Part shown: positions 7,066 through 12,946 of the stretch, piece after piece
Position numbering within the stretch: the first letter of the stretch is position 1
Layout: each line of letters opens with the position of its first letter
Source of the DNA: WHSW01 sp036794585
GTDB lineage: Bacteria; Actinomycetota; Thermoleophilia; Solirubrobacterales; 70-9
DNA: 14,330 nucleotides
NCBI GenBank assembly: GCA_036794585.1
Contig: DAIRGH010000078.1
Location: 1 to 14,330, forward strand
Direction of reading: 5' to 3'
Notes under the pieces: model-generated
The model's database searches: none
What the model was told of the DNA's origin: nothing
Seen by the model: the letters and a program-made list of their open reading frames with translations, nothing else
Position numbers and translations under genes: made by a program

Positions 7066-7106
7066 CCTAAAGGGGGTCAGACCCCCTTTAGGAGGCCCCC
7101 TTTAGG
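7066..7106 (-). terminator. Palindromic terminator of the SRP RNA gene, with an extra repeat arm
   Basis: CCTAAAGGGGGTC (7066-7078) and GACCCCCTTTAGG (7080-7092) are perfect reverse complements around a single base. Read on the minus strand, the hairpin is followed by TTTAGTTCTT, a U-rich run expected of an intrinsic terminator, and it lies just past the SRP RNA 3' end. An extra copy of the arm, CCCCCTTTAGG, occurs at 7096-7106, so two alternative hairpins are possible. On the plus strand the same palindrome starts 2 bases after a stop codon and may also stop that transcript, although no U-tract follows there. Confidence 0.65.
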
Positions 7107-7109
7107 ATG

Positions 7110-7379
7110 ACCGTGCGGGCCCGCTTCGAGAGCGGTCTCCGGGCGTGCCCGCCGTGGCTGGCTCGGGCCAGGCTTGCCCGCGGCACATGCTCGACACCGC
7201 TTAAGGCTGCTTCCTTCCGGACCTGACCTGATTCGCGGACGCGCATTGCGCGGGACCTGGCCGTCAACACCACCCGACGGCGTACTGGCCCCGAAGGCCA
7301 CAACCCTCAGACGGGCGTTCGGCCCCGCTAGAGCGGATTGCGGGTACAGGGCACCGCTAATTCCCCGCCTAGCACGGTC
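7110..7379 (-). ncRNA. ffs: Signal recognition particle RNA, large (Alu-containing) type
   Basis: The minus strand carries the universally conserved SRP helix-8 core TCAGGTCCGGAAGGAAGCAG (about 7207-7226), closed by CCGC/GCGG. The hairpin continues outward through pairings such as CCCGCG/CGCGGG and GGCCAGG/CCTGGCC. Unlike the short RNA of about 100 nt in most actinobacteria, the 5' part has the Alu-domain blocks of the Bacillus-type RNA: GTGCTAGGCGGGG, TAGCGGTGCCCTGTACC, GCAATCCGCTCTAGC and GTGGTGTTGAC. The two ends pair (GACCGTGC with GCACGGTC), giving about 270 nt, the usual size of the large type. The RNA scaffolds Ffh for co-translational targeting of membrane proteins. Ends are set by the terminal pairing and by a -10 box placed 7 bases upstream, and may be off by a few bases. 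Confidence 0.95.
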
Positions 7380-7385
7380 GCGGCG

Positions 7386-7414
7386 ATCTTACCCCGTCTA
7401 GGCGTAAGTGGCCA
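7386..7414 (-). promoter_or_regulatory. Promoter of the SRP RNA gene
   Basis: On the minus strand, TAAGAT (7391-7386) is a good -10 hexamer, and its spacing puts the start at about 7378-7380, exactly where the RNA's terminal helix begins. TGGCCA (7414-7409) matches 4 of 6 bases of a -35 box at 17-base spacing. Confidence 0.6.
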
Positions 7415-7454
7415 GGACTAAGGGATCGGCCGGCAAGGCCGATGGAAAAGTTCG

Positions 7455-8069
7455 ATGGGGTCTCGCCTGCTTCTTTCGCTGCTCGCCGCCTTGCTCCTGC
7501 TCGCTTCGGGGGCAAGCGCAGGCGGCCTCGTCCCCAACCCGGCCAACCACCGCAGCATCGTCTCCCAGCCGATCGAGGACTTTCGCTACGACCGGGCGGA
7601 CGCGTGCCGCAAGGACGTGCCGAGCGGGACCAAGGAGCTCGAGGACTGGCTCGAGCGCAACGTCCGCGGCGAGAGCTGGGGGATCTTCCGCTGCGAGCGG
7701 CTGAAGCGGGGCAACTTAAGCGTCCACTCCGAGGGCCGCGCGATCGACTGGCATCTCGACGCCGGCGTCGCCAAGGAGCGCCGGGCGGCGATGCGTCTCA
7801 TCCGCACCCTGCTGGCGAAGGACCGCCACGGCAACCCGGCGGCGCTCGCGCGGCGGATGGGCGTCCAGGGCCTGATCTTCGACTGCAAGAGCTGGTGGTC
7901 GGGCGCGGAGGAGCTGGGCGACTACAGCTACTGCTTCAAGCGCAATGGCGAGCTGCGCAACGACCTGGACCGCACCCAGGCACACCGCGACCACGTCCAC
8001 ATCGAGCTCAACTGGCCGGGGGCGCGCGAGCGGACCTCGTTCTGGCGCAGCAAGGCGAGCCGCCTGTGA
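7455..8069 (+). CDS. Secreted M15-like zinc peptidase-fold protein (first of pair)
   Basis: The 204-residue protein has a signal peptide (MGSRLLLSLLAALLLLASGASA). Its mature domain carries the metal-site pattern of the M15/D-Ala-D-Ala carboxypeptidase fold: VHSEGRAID (H91, D98; HxxGxAxD) and a C-terminal HVH (H180, H182). Four cysteines (C51, C80, C144, C160) may form two disulphides outside the cell. M15 enzymes cut peptidoglycan stem peptides, and related domains occur in secreted proteins of unproven activity. The usual catalytic acid before the HxH is not obvious, so activity is uncertain. The ATG at 7455 is preferred because it begins the signal peptide, with a modest GGAAAAG ribosome-binding site. 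The next gene overlaps by four bases (GTGA). It could be a cell-wall hydrolase or a binding domain. Confidence 0.8.
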   Translation: MGSRLLLSLLAALLLLASGASAGGLVPNPANHRSIVSQPIEDFRYDRADACRKDVPSGTKELEDWLERNVRGESWGIFRCERLKRGNLSVHSEGRAIDWHLDAGVAKERRAAMRLIRTLLAKDRHGNPAALARRMGVQGLIFDCKSWWSGAEELGDYSYCFKRNGELRNDLDRTQAHRDHVHIELNWPGARERTSFWRSKASRL

Positions 8070-8767
8070 GGGGTCCGAGGCTGCTCGTCACCCTCGCGGT
8101 CGCGCTGGCGGCGACGCTGGCGCTGGCGGCGCTCGGCTTCGCCAAGGCGCGAAAGATGCAGAGCACCACGCTCGGCCCGATGCTGTGCGAGACCACTTAC
8201 GGCGGCAAGTTCGTCGAGATCCCGGACTTTCCGGGCGAGAAGATCGACCGCCGCCTGCTCGCCGACATCAAATACCTGCGGAGCCGCTATCCGATCTTCA
8301 TCACCGACGGGCATTCGCGCGACCCGGTCCACGCCATCAATGGCGAGCATCCGATCGGCCTCGCGCTCGACATCGTCCCGGACAAGGCCCAGGGCGGAAG
8401 CTGGAACGACATCGACCGGCTGGCCGCGTGGGCCGAGCCGCGCCAGGATCACCCGCGCGAGCCGTTCCGCTGGGTTGGCTATGACGGAGACGCCAACCAC
8501 GGCCGCGGCCACCACCTGCACCTCTCCTGGAATCACTCCGACGCCAAGCCCTTCCGCCCGGCATTGACCGTCTATACCTTGCGCTGCCCGGACGCCGTCC
8601 CGATCAAGCCGCCGAAGCCGCCCGCCGGCGGCGCGATAGTCGGCGGCGGGCACGGCGGCTCCGGCGGCAGCGGCGGCCCGACCGTCGGCAACAGCGGCGG
8701 ACTCGGCGGCAAGCGCACCCTCGCGCGCCCCGTGATCGAAACCGGCGGCGTCGACCTCGGCGAGTAG
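8066..8767 (+). CDS. Secreted M15-like protein with Gly-rich tail (second of pair)
   Basis: The 233-residue protein starts at a GTG that overlaps the preceding stop (GTGA), so translation is probably coupled. Residues 5-27 form a signal peptide or membrane anchor. The core has the same kind of metal site as its neighbour: HPIGLALD (H95, D102; HxxGxAxD) and HLH (H150, H152) in GRGHHLHLSW. It also has TDGHSRD, which is unlike the neighbour; overall similarity between the two is low, so they are distant relatives. From about residue 180 the sequence is low-complexity: KPPKPPAGG and then repeated GGSGG-type glycine stretches to the end, a likely flexible linker or wall-spanning tail. A longer frame open from 7442 is rejected because its first 200 codons are an out-of-frame shadow of the previous gene. 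Role in cell-wall hydrolysis is inferred. Confidence 0.78.
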   Translation: MRGPRLLVTLAVALAATLALAALGFAKARKMQSTTLGPMLCETTYGGKFVEIPDFPGEKIDRRLLADIKYLRSRYPIFITDGHSRDPVHAINGEHPIGLALDIVPDKAQGGSWNDIDRLAAWAEPRQDHPREPFRWVGYDGDANHGRGHHLHLSWNHSDAKPFRPALTVYTLRCPDAVPIKPPKPPAGGAIVGGGHGGSGGSGGPTVGNSGGLGGKRTLARPVIETGGVDLGE

Positions 8768-8783
8768 CGCACTGCTCCGGCCC

Positions 8784-8804
8784 GTTGGACGCCGGTTGGA
8801 CGCC
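8784..8804 (+). repeat. Tandem 10-bp direct repeat upstream of the propeller gene
   Basis: GTTGGACGCC occurs twice with one base between (8784-8793 and 8795-8804), 20-40 bases before the propeller ATG. Each copy contains TTGGAC, a -35-like hexamer. It may be a regulator site or part of the promoter; chance duplication is possible. Confidence 0.35.
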
Positions 8805-8824
8805 TCCTTGCGAGGGTGGCGCCC

Positions 8825-10024
8825 ATGATTCGACGCACCTTCCTCATTGCGGCCGTCACCAGCCTCGCCGGACTTGCGATCTGGGCGCCCGGCGCCGGCG
8901 CGCAGGAGCGCCACATCTTCTGGGCGAACCTCAACATCCCCAGCTTCACCGGAACCACGATCGGCCGCGCTTCGGCCGATGGAACAGGGGTGAACGACAG
9001 CTTCATCGCCGGCGCGTCCGGCCCCTGCGGAATCGCCATCAACGGCACGCACATCTACTGGCAGAACTCCGGCGCCGAGACGATCGGGCGAGCGAACCGC
9101 GACGGAACGGGAGTCGACCAAGGCTTCATTGACCTGGACCGACACAACTGCGGCGTGGCCGTCAGCTCGACCCACGTCTACTGGGTCGCCGAATCGCACG
9201 TAGGACGGGCGAGCCTCGACGGTACGGGCGTGAACGAGGACTTCATCGCAACGGCGGGCGGCAACCCGTGCGGCATCGCGGTCGACTCGACGTACGCCTA
9301 CTGGCTCAACTCCAACGGCACGATAGGACGAGCCGCGCTCGGCACTCCCGGCGCGCCGAACCAGAGCTTCATCACCGGTATCGCGCCGAACTCATGCGGA
9401 GTCGCGGTCAACGCGACCCACCTCTTCTGGGGCCACAACAGCTCGATCGGGCGCGCGAACATCGACGGAACGCTCCCCGCCCCCAACTTCATCCCGGGTG
9501 CCGGTGGAAACCCGTCGACGCCTGCGGTCGATTCGACCCACATCTACTGGGCAAACGCCGCCGGCGACACGATCGGGCGCGCGAACCTCGACGGCACCAG
9601 CCCAAATCAGAACTTCATCACGGGGATCCTGGGCCCGGTTGGTGTCGCCGTCGACCCTTCCGCCGGCGGCGGCGGACCCGACCCGTACGGCGAGAACCCC
9701 TCGAATCAGTTCAGCTTCGGCAAGCTGAAGAAGAACAAGAAGAAGGGCACGGCCACCCAGACCATCGTCGTCCCCGGCCCCGGCGCGCTCGACCTCACCG
9801 GCAACGGCCTCAAGCCCCAGCGCCCTCTGCGCGGAGCCCATTCCAGGCCGGTCACTGCAGCCGGCTCGGTGGACCTGAAGATCAAGGCGACCGGGAACAA
9901 GAAGAAGAAGCTGAAGAAGAAGGGCAAGGTGAAGGTCAAGCCATCCTTTACCTTCACCCCGACCGGCGGCACCCCGGCGACGCAAACGAAGACGATCACG
10001 CTCAAGCGCTCGCAGAAGAAGTAA
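8825..10024 (+). CDS. Secreted six-bladed YW-repeat beta-propeller protein
   Basis: The 399-residue product has a signal peptide (MIRRTFLIAAVTSLAGLAIWAPGAGA). Six repeats of 40-44 residues follow, at about 30-73, 74-114, 115-154, 155-196, 197-236 and 237-277. Each blade has the order THxYW, TIGRANxDGT, NxxFI, CGVAVD, which resembles LDL-receptor YWTD/NHL-type propeller blades. Blades 1-4 have a conserved Cys in the CG(I/V)A element; blades 5-6 lack it. After a Gly/Pro linker, residues 292-399 are a lysine-rich beta domain (FSFGKLKKNKKKGTATQTI ... TKTITLKRSQKK) of a kind I associate with exported Thermoleophilia proteins. The ATG at 8825 is preferred over the GTG at 8816 because GCGAGGG lies 9 bases upstream of it. 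A protein- or glycan-binding extracellular role is inferred; no catalytic site is visible. Confidence 0.85.
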   Translation: MIRRTFLIAAVTSLAGLAIWAPGAGAQERHIFWANLNIPSFTGTTIGRASADGTGVNDSFIAGASGPCGIAINGTHIYWQNSGAETIGRANRDGTGVDQGFIDLDRHNCGVAVSSTHVYWVAESHVGRASLDGTGVNEDFIATAGGNPCGIAVDSTYAYWLNSNGTIGRAALGTPGAPNQSFITGIAPNSCGVAVNATHLFWGHNSSIGRANIDGTLPAPNFIPGAGGNPSTPAVDSTHIYWANAAGDTIGRANLDGTSPNQNFITGILGPVGVAVDPSAGGGGPDPYGENPSNQFSFGKLKKNKKKGTATQTIVVPGPGALDLTGNGLKPQRPLRGAHSRPVTAAGSVDLKIKATGNKKKKLKKKGKVKVKPSFTFTPTGGTPATQTKTITLKRSQKK

Positions 10025-10055
10025 GCGCGCGCCGCTGACCTATCATCGCCCTCCC

Positions 10056-10127
10056 GGGCGCGTAGCTCAGTGGGAGAGCGCTCGCTTCACACGCGAGAGG
10101 TCGCTGGTTCGAAACCAGCCGCGCCCA
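10056..10127 (+). tRNA. tRNA-Val(CAC)
   Basis: A complete 72-base cloverleaf: acceptor GGGCGCG/CGCGCCC with discriminator A, a D-arm containing TAGCTCAGTGGGAGAGC, anticodon stem CTCGC/GCGAG with loop TTCACAC (anticodon CAC, reading GTG valine codons), and T-arm GCTGG-TTCGAAA-CCAGC. CCA is not encoded. The 3' end is repeated exactly 2287 bp downstream, which suggests use as an integration site. Confidence 0.97.
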
Positions 10128-10128
10128 T
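10105..10128 (+). repeat. Candidate attL: tRNA-Val 3' end copy
   Basis: The 24-base block from TGGTTCGAAACC to CGCGCCCAT covers most of the T-arm, the 3' acceptor strand and one base beyond the discriminator. It is identical, in the same orientation, to 12392-12415. The bases on either side differ between the copies. Confidence 0.65.
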
Positions 10129-10186
10129 CGTCAGGCGCGCGATCGGGAGCGGAAACGATCCGTCGCTGGCGGCGGTGGTCGAGCGC

Positions 10187-10192
10187 TAGATT
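10187..10192 (+). promoter_or_regulatory. Candidate -10 element of the AsnB-like gene
   Basis: TAGATT sits 6 bases before the TTG start at 10199, which would give a leaderless or nearly leaderless mRNA, like the arrangement at dnaX. No good -35 box is seen and no Shine-Dalgarno sequence precedes the TTG. Confidence 0.35.
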
Positions 10193-10198
10193 GGCCGC

Positions 10199-11998
10199 TT
10201 GGCCGAGAAGATCGATCCGACCTGGCTCGCCTACGCCCTTGACGAGCCGGCCACCGGGACGGCGCTCGACGCGGCGGTGGCTCGGGTGCGCGGCCATTAC
10301 GACGAGCTCGTCGACTATCCAACGCGCGCCGAGCATGCGCTCGGCCCGCGCCTCGGGGTGCTTGTGATCGGTGACGCGGAGCCTCGCTGCCGCTGGCCCC
10401 ACTTCACCGCCGAGACCGAAGTGGCGCTCGCGACCGCGTACGTTCCCACCGGCTGGGAGCGCCTCGTCGGCGACGAGGGCGCGGCGCCGCCCCCGATCAC
10501 CCTCGCGGGCGCTCTGCTGACGGGACCGGAGCGCCTCGCCGCGGCCCTCGCCGCCCCGTTCGTGATCGCGGCCCTCGACCGCGCCGAAGAACGGCTCGTG
10601 ATCGCGAACGACGCGATCGGCGCCGGCCGCCTCTACGAGGCTCGCCTACCGGGTGCGCGAGTCTGGTCAAACCGGGCTGCTGCCCCGCTGCTCTTCGCCG
10701 GCGCCGAGCCGCGCGCCGACGCCCGTGGCTGGCGCATGCTGGCCGCCGCGACTTGGCTGATCGGCGATGCAACCCTGCTCGAGGGCGTTGCAAAGGTCGG
10801 TGCGGGGACCGTGATCGAAGCGGACCGCGACGGCGTGCGCGAGCGAGCTACCGGCGCCGTCGGCGGTCTCGTGCGGCCGAGCCGGGACGGGTTGCAGAAG
10901 CTCTTGATCGCCGCGTGCGACGACGCGGTCGGCGAGGTCCGAGCCGCCGGCCGGGCCTGGCCCGCAACCGCCGACATCGATCTCTCCGGCGGACGCGACT
11001 CCCGCACGGTCGCGGCGGCAGCGGTGGCCGCCGGTCTCGACGCGCGCTTCAACACGTCCGACGTGACACCCGGCGAGGCGGACGTCGCCCGCGAGCTCGT
11101 CGGCAGGCTGCCAGGCGAGGTCGAGCACCGGATTCGCAAGTCGGACGACGAGGCAGCGAAGCAGCACGAACGGCCACTGCTGCAGCGGGCGCTCAACTCC
11201 CAGCTTCTCCACGACGCGATGAGGAACCCGCAGAAGGTTCGAAGCCGCCAGCATCTGCCAAGCTCCCGCCCGGAGAGCGCGACGCTTTCGGGGCACGGCG
11301 GCGAAATCGCGCACGCGTTCTTCTATACGACTCAGCGCGAACTGCACCGGATCCGCTGGACCGGGCGCCGTGGAGTGCGCACGCGGCTGCGGAGGCTGTT
11401 CGCCAAGGGTCACGGCGCGGCTCGGGACGCCTGCTATGAGGAGGCGGCGGCCGAGGTCGACCGCGTGCTCGAGGCCGGCCGCAGCCTCGGCGTCAAGGGC
11501 CCCGCACTCCTCGACTGGTTCTATCTGGTCGACCGCTTCGCCAACCGCTCCGGAGTCGGCGCGCACGCCGAGCGGGTCTCGATCTTTGGCACGCCCGCGT
11601 TCATCCGCGCGTCATTTGCGCTCACGCCGGCCGAGCGGCTCGAAGCCGTCCTACATCGGGAGATGGTCTCCAGGCTTGTCCCCGAGTGGACCGGGGTCCC
11701 CTACTTCAAGGCGAAGCGCGGGCGCGTCCGGGCGACAAGGAGGCTCCGGATGTGGGAGGCGCCCGACGACGCGGCGGCGATCGAGGCGATCATCGGCGCC
11801 GATGGCGTCTGGACGGAGGTCTACGACCCCGATCGCGTGCGCTCGGCCTGGAACGAGCTGACCCGAGGCGGGGGATACGGCAACTGGGAGTCGATCTTCG
11901 AGGGCATCGCCTACAGGGAGGCGTTCGAGGAGTTTCTCGCGATCCTGCGTGAGCGCAGCCGGGCCCGTCCGCCGCTGCTGAGCTCGATCCGGCGCTGA
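10199..11998 (+). CDS. Asparagine-synthetase-like ATP-pyrophosphatase protein
   Basis: The 599-residue protein shows the PP-loop of the asparagine synthetase family, DLSGGRDSRT (SGGxDS at 263-268), and a second family motif SGHGGE (364-369), where AsnB has SGxGGDE. Residues about 100-215 look like a degenerate class II glutaminase domain (FVIAALDRAEERLVIANDAIGAGRLYEA), but there is no Cys at position 2, so glutamine-dependent amidotransfer is unlikely. Relatives adenylate a carboxylate and form an amide or lactam, as in asparagine, beta-lactam or lasso-peptide synthesis; many are of unknown role near glycan genes. No precursor peptide or partner is visible nearby. The start is TTG; other in-frame GTG codons (for example 10277) are possible. 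It lies within the tRNA-bounded interval and converges on the next gene, 18 bases apart. Confidence 0.8.
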   Translation: MAEKIDPTWLAYALDEPATGTALDAAVARVRGHYDELVDYPTRAEHALGPRLGVLVIGDAEPRCRWPHFTAETEVALATAYVPTGWERLVGDEGAAPPPITLAGALLTGPERLAAALAAPFVIAALDRAEERLVIANDAIGAGRLYEARLPGARVWSNRAAAPLLFAGAEPRADARGWRMLAAATWLIGDATLLEGVAKVGAGTVIEADRDGVRERATGAVGGLVRPSRDGLQKLLIAACDDAVGEVRAAGRAWPATADIDLSGGRDSRTVAAAAVAAGLDARFNTSDVTPGEADVARELVGRLPGEVEHRIRKSDDEAAKQHERPLLQRALNSQLLHDAMRNPQKVRSRQHLPSSRPESATLSGHGGEIAHAFFYTTQRELHRIRWTGRRGVRTRLRRLFAKGHGAARDACYEEAAAEVDRVLEAGRSLGVKGPALLDWFYLVDRFANRSGVGAHAERVSIFGTPAFIRASFALTPAERLEAVLHREMVSRLVPEWTGVPYFKAKRGRVRATRRLRMWEAPDDAAAIEAIIGADGVWTEVYDPDRVRSAWNELTRGGGYGNWESIFEGIAYREAFEEFLAILRERSRARPPLLSSIRR

Positions 11999-12016
11999 TC
12001 GTCAGCCGGGCCGTAC

Positions 12017-12325
12017 CTAGTCGCGTTCCCTGCGGTGCATTACCTCATAGATCTCGACGTTCGACCGCCGCTGGCCAGCATCGACCGCGGGAGACATCGC
12101 ATTAAGCGCCTCGTCGCCGCGGCGCAGGTCCTCCTCGCTTTCAAAGAGAGTGACCCCCAGCCCTCGCGCATTCTCGCGGTCGACGAGCATCCATACGGCC
12201 TTCGCGCCCTCCAAGCCCTCGGGCGGCGAGTCGAAGGTCGAGTCGATCATCTGGCGTGCGCCATCTATCACCGCGTCCATCTGTGACGTGTCGCCGCCCT
12301 CGAATCGCGCGATACGTGCATACAT
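12017..12325 (-). CDS. Small ABM-like (dimeric alpha/beta barrel) protein
   Basis: The 102-residue protein has the pattern of antibiotic-biosynthesis-monooxygenase-like ferredoxin folds. A first strand MYARIARFEGG is followed by a helix (MDAVIDGARQMI), a GAKAVWMLVDRENARGLGVTLFES strand pair, an EEDLRRGDEALNAM helix and a last strand VEIYEVMHR. Members form dimers; some oxidise quinone-like substrates or degrade haem, many are uncharacterised. The ATG at 12325 is preferred over GTG codons at 12331 and 12334 because a GGAGG ribosome-binding site lies 9 bases upstream of it. It is transcribed toward the AsnB-like gene, and both sit between the two copies of the tRNA 3' end. No active-site residue can be assigned. 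Confidence 0.72.
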   Translation of the reverse strand: MYARIARFEGGDTSQMDAVIDGARQMIDSTFDSPPEGLEGAKAVWMLVDRENARGLGVTLFESEEDLRRGDEALNAMSPAVDAGQRRSNVEIYEVMHRRERD

Positions 12326-12391
12326 CCTCACCACCTCCGGTTTTGTGCGTCCGGCCCGAATCTACTCCGCCAGGTGGGGCGATGAACGCCT

Positions 12392-12415
12392 TGGTTCGAA
12401 ACCAGCCGCGCCCAT
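12392..12415 (+). repeat. Candidate attR: second copy of the tRNA-Val 3' end
   Basis: This is an exact 24-base copy of 10105-10128 without the rest of the tRNA, so it is not a functional tRNA. It ends 3 bases before the stop codon of the convergent GNAT gene. In the presumed ancestral order, tRNA-Val and the GNAT gene would have faced each other directly. Confidence 0.65.
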
Positions 12416-12418
12416 GGC

Positions 12419-12922
12419 TTATCCGGGGCCGTCGAGCTTGAGCACCCAGACGTTCACGCGCAGCGGCCGGCCGCTGTAGATGACCTCGTGCACCCCCACC
12501 TTCCGGAAGCCGAACTTGCGGCAGAGCGCGTTCGAGGGGGCGTTGCCGACGCCCGGGAAGGCGTAAACGGCGCCGAAGTTCCCGTCGGCCCGAGCCCGCT
12601 CGAGGAGGAGGGCGAGTGCGCGGCTTGCGAGGCCCTGTCCCTGGTGGCGCGGCAGCACCATCCAGCCGACCTCGTGGATCGTCTCGCCCTCGTGAGTCGT
12701 CTCCCAGACGCCGATCGTGCCCACCGCGGGGCCGCCGGGCTCGGGGACGATCTTGAGCCACCAATCATCGGGCCCGAGAGTATTCGCCCTCCGCTTGTGG
12801 GTCGCGGCGATCTCCTCCGGCGGGTGCGGGCCACCGAGCTCGGCCATCACCTCGGGATCTGACTCGAGCGCCTCGGTGAGGGCGTGGTCAGCCTCGGTGT
12901 CCTCGTAAGGGACGAGCTCCAT
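12419..12922 (-). CDS. GNAT-family N-acetyltransferase
   Basis: The 167-residue protein has the GNAT fold. Strands around WWLKIV and AVGTIGVWET lead to EVGWMVLPRHQGQGLASRAL, where HQGQGLA (93-99) is the acetyl-CoA pyrophosphate-binding loop (Q/RxxGxG/A). It is followed by AVYAFPGVGN and NAPSNALCRKFGFRKVG (127-143), the usual motif-B helix of RimJ/RimL-like enzymes. It transfers an acetyl group from acetyl-CoA to an amine; the acceptor could be a protein N-terminus, an antibiotic or a metabolite and is not evident. It begins 24 bases after the GST-like gene, so it is probably the last gene of the same transcript. It has no obvious ribosome-binding site and its 3' end abuts the candidate attR. 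Confidence 0.88.
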   Translation of the reverse strand: MELVPYEDTEADHALTEALESDPEVMAELGGPHPPEEIAATHKRRANTLGPDDWWLKIVPEPGGPAVGTIGVWETTHEGETIHEVGWMVLPRHQGQGLASRALALLLERARADGNFGAVYAFPGVGNAPSNALCRKFGFRKVGVHEVIYSGRPLRVNVWVLKLDGPG

Positions 12923-12946
12923 GTCGACGGGCGGGGATCCGGGCCG

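Larger units (their letters stand above)
10105..12415 (+). mobile_element. Possible tRNA-Val-integrated mini-island or remnant
   Basis: A direct repeat of the tRNA-Val 3' end brackets about 2.3 kb. The intact tRNA is on the left and only its 3' fragment is on the right, which is the layout produced by site-specific integration into a tRNA gene. The interval encodes an asparagine-synthetase-like protein and a small ABM-like protein. No integrase, excisionase, transposase or replication gene is present, and base composition does not look different from the surroundings. It would therefore be an old, deleted or trans-mobilised element. A decayed tRNA duplication is the main alternative. Confidence 0.4.

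Noticed and set aside
7174..7401. Plus-strand and minus-strand short open frames over the SRP RNA region
   Set aside because: The conserved RNA explains the sequence; the frames show no protein features.
7442..8065. Upstream extension of the second M15-like gene to an ATG at 7442
   Set aside because: These codons are an out-of-frame reading of the first M15-like gene. The GTG at 8066 begins the signal peptide and overlaps the previous stop in the usual coupled way.
7928..9199. 423-codon minus-strand open frame
   Set aside because: Antisense shadow of the M15-like pair and the propeller gene, which have signal peptides, motifs and repeats; the minus-strand product has none.
8825..9660. CRISPR-like or satellite repeat array in the propeller gene
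   Set aside because: The periodicity is of about 41 codons in a coding frame with diverged DNA, which is a protein repeat and not a DNA array. No CRISPR repeat-spacer pattern exists anywhere in the window.
10667..11566. 299-codon minus-strand open frame inside the AsnB-like gene
   Set aside because: Antisense shadow; the plus-strand frame carries the SGGRDS and SGHGGE family motifs.
12391..12416. A second tRNA gene
   Set aside because: Only the T-arm and 3' acceptor strand are present; there is no D-arm, anticodon arm or 5' acceptor strand upstream.
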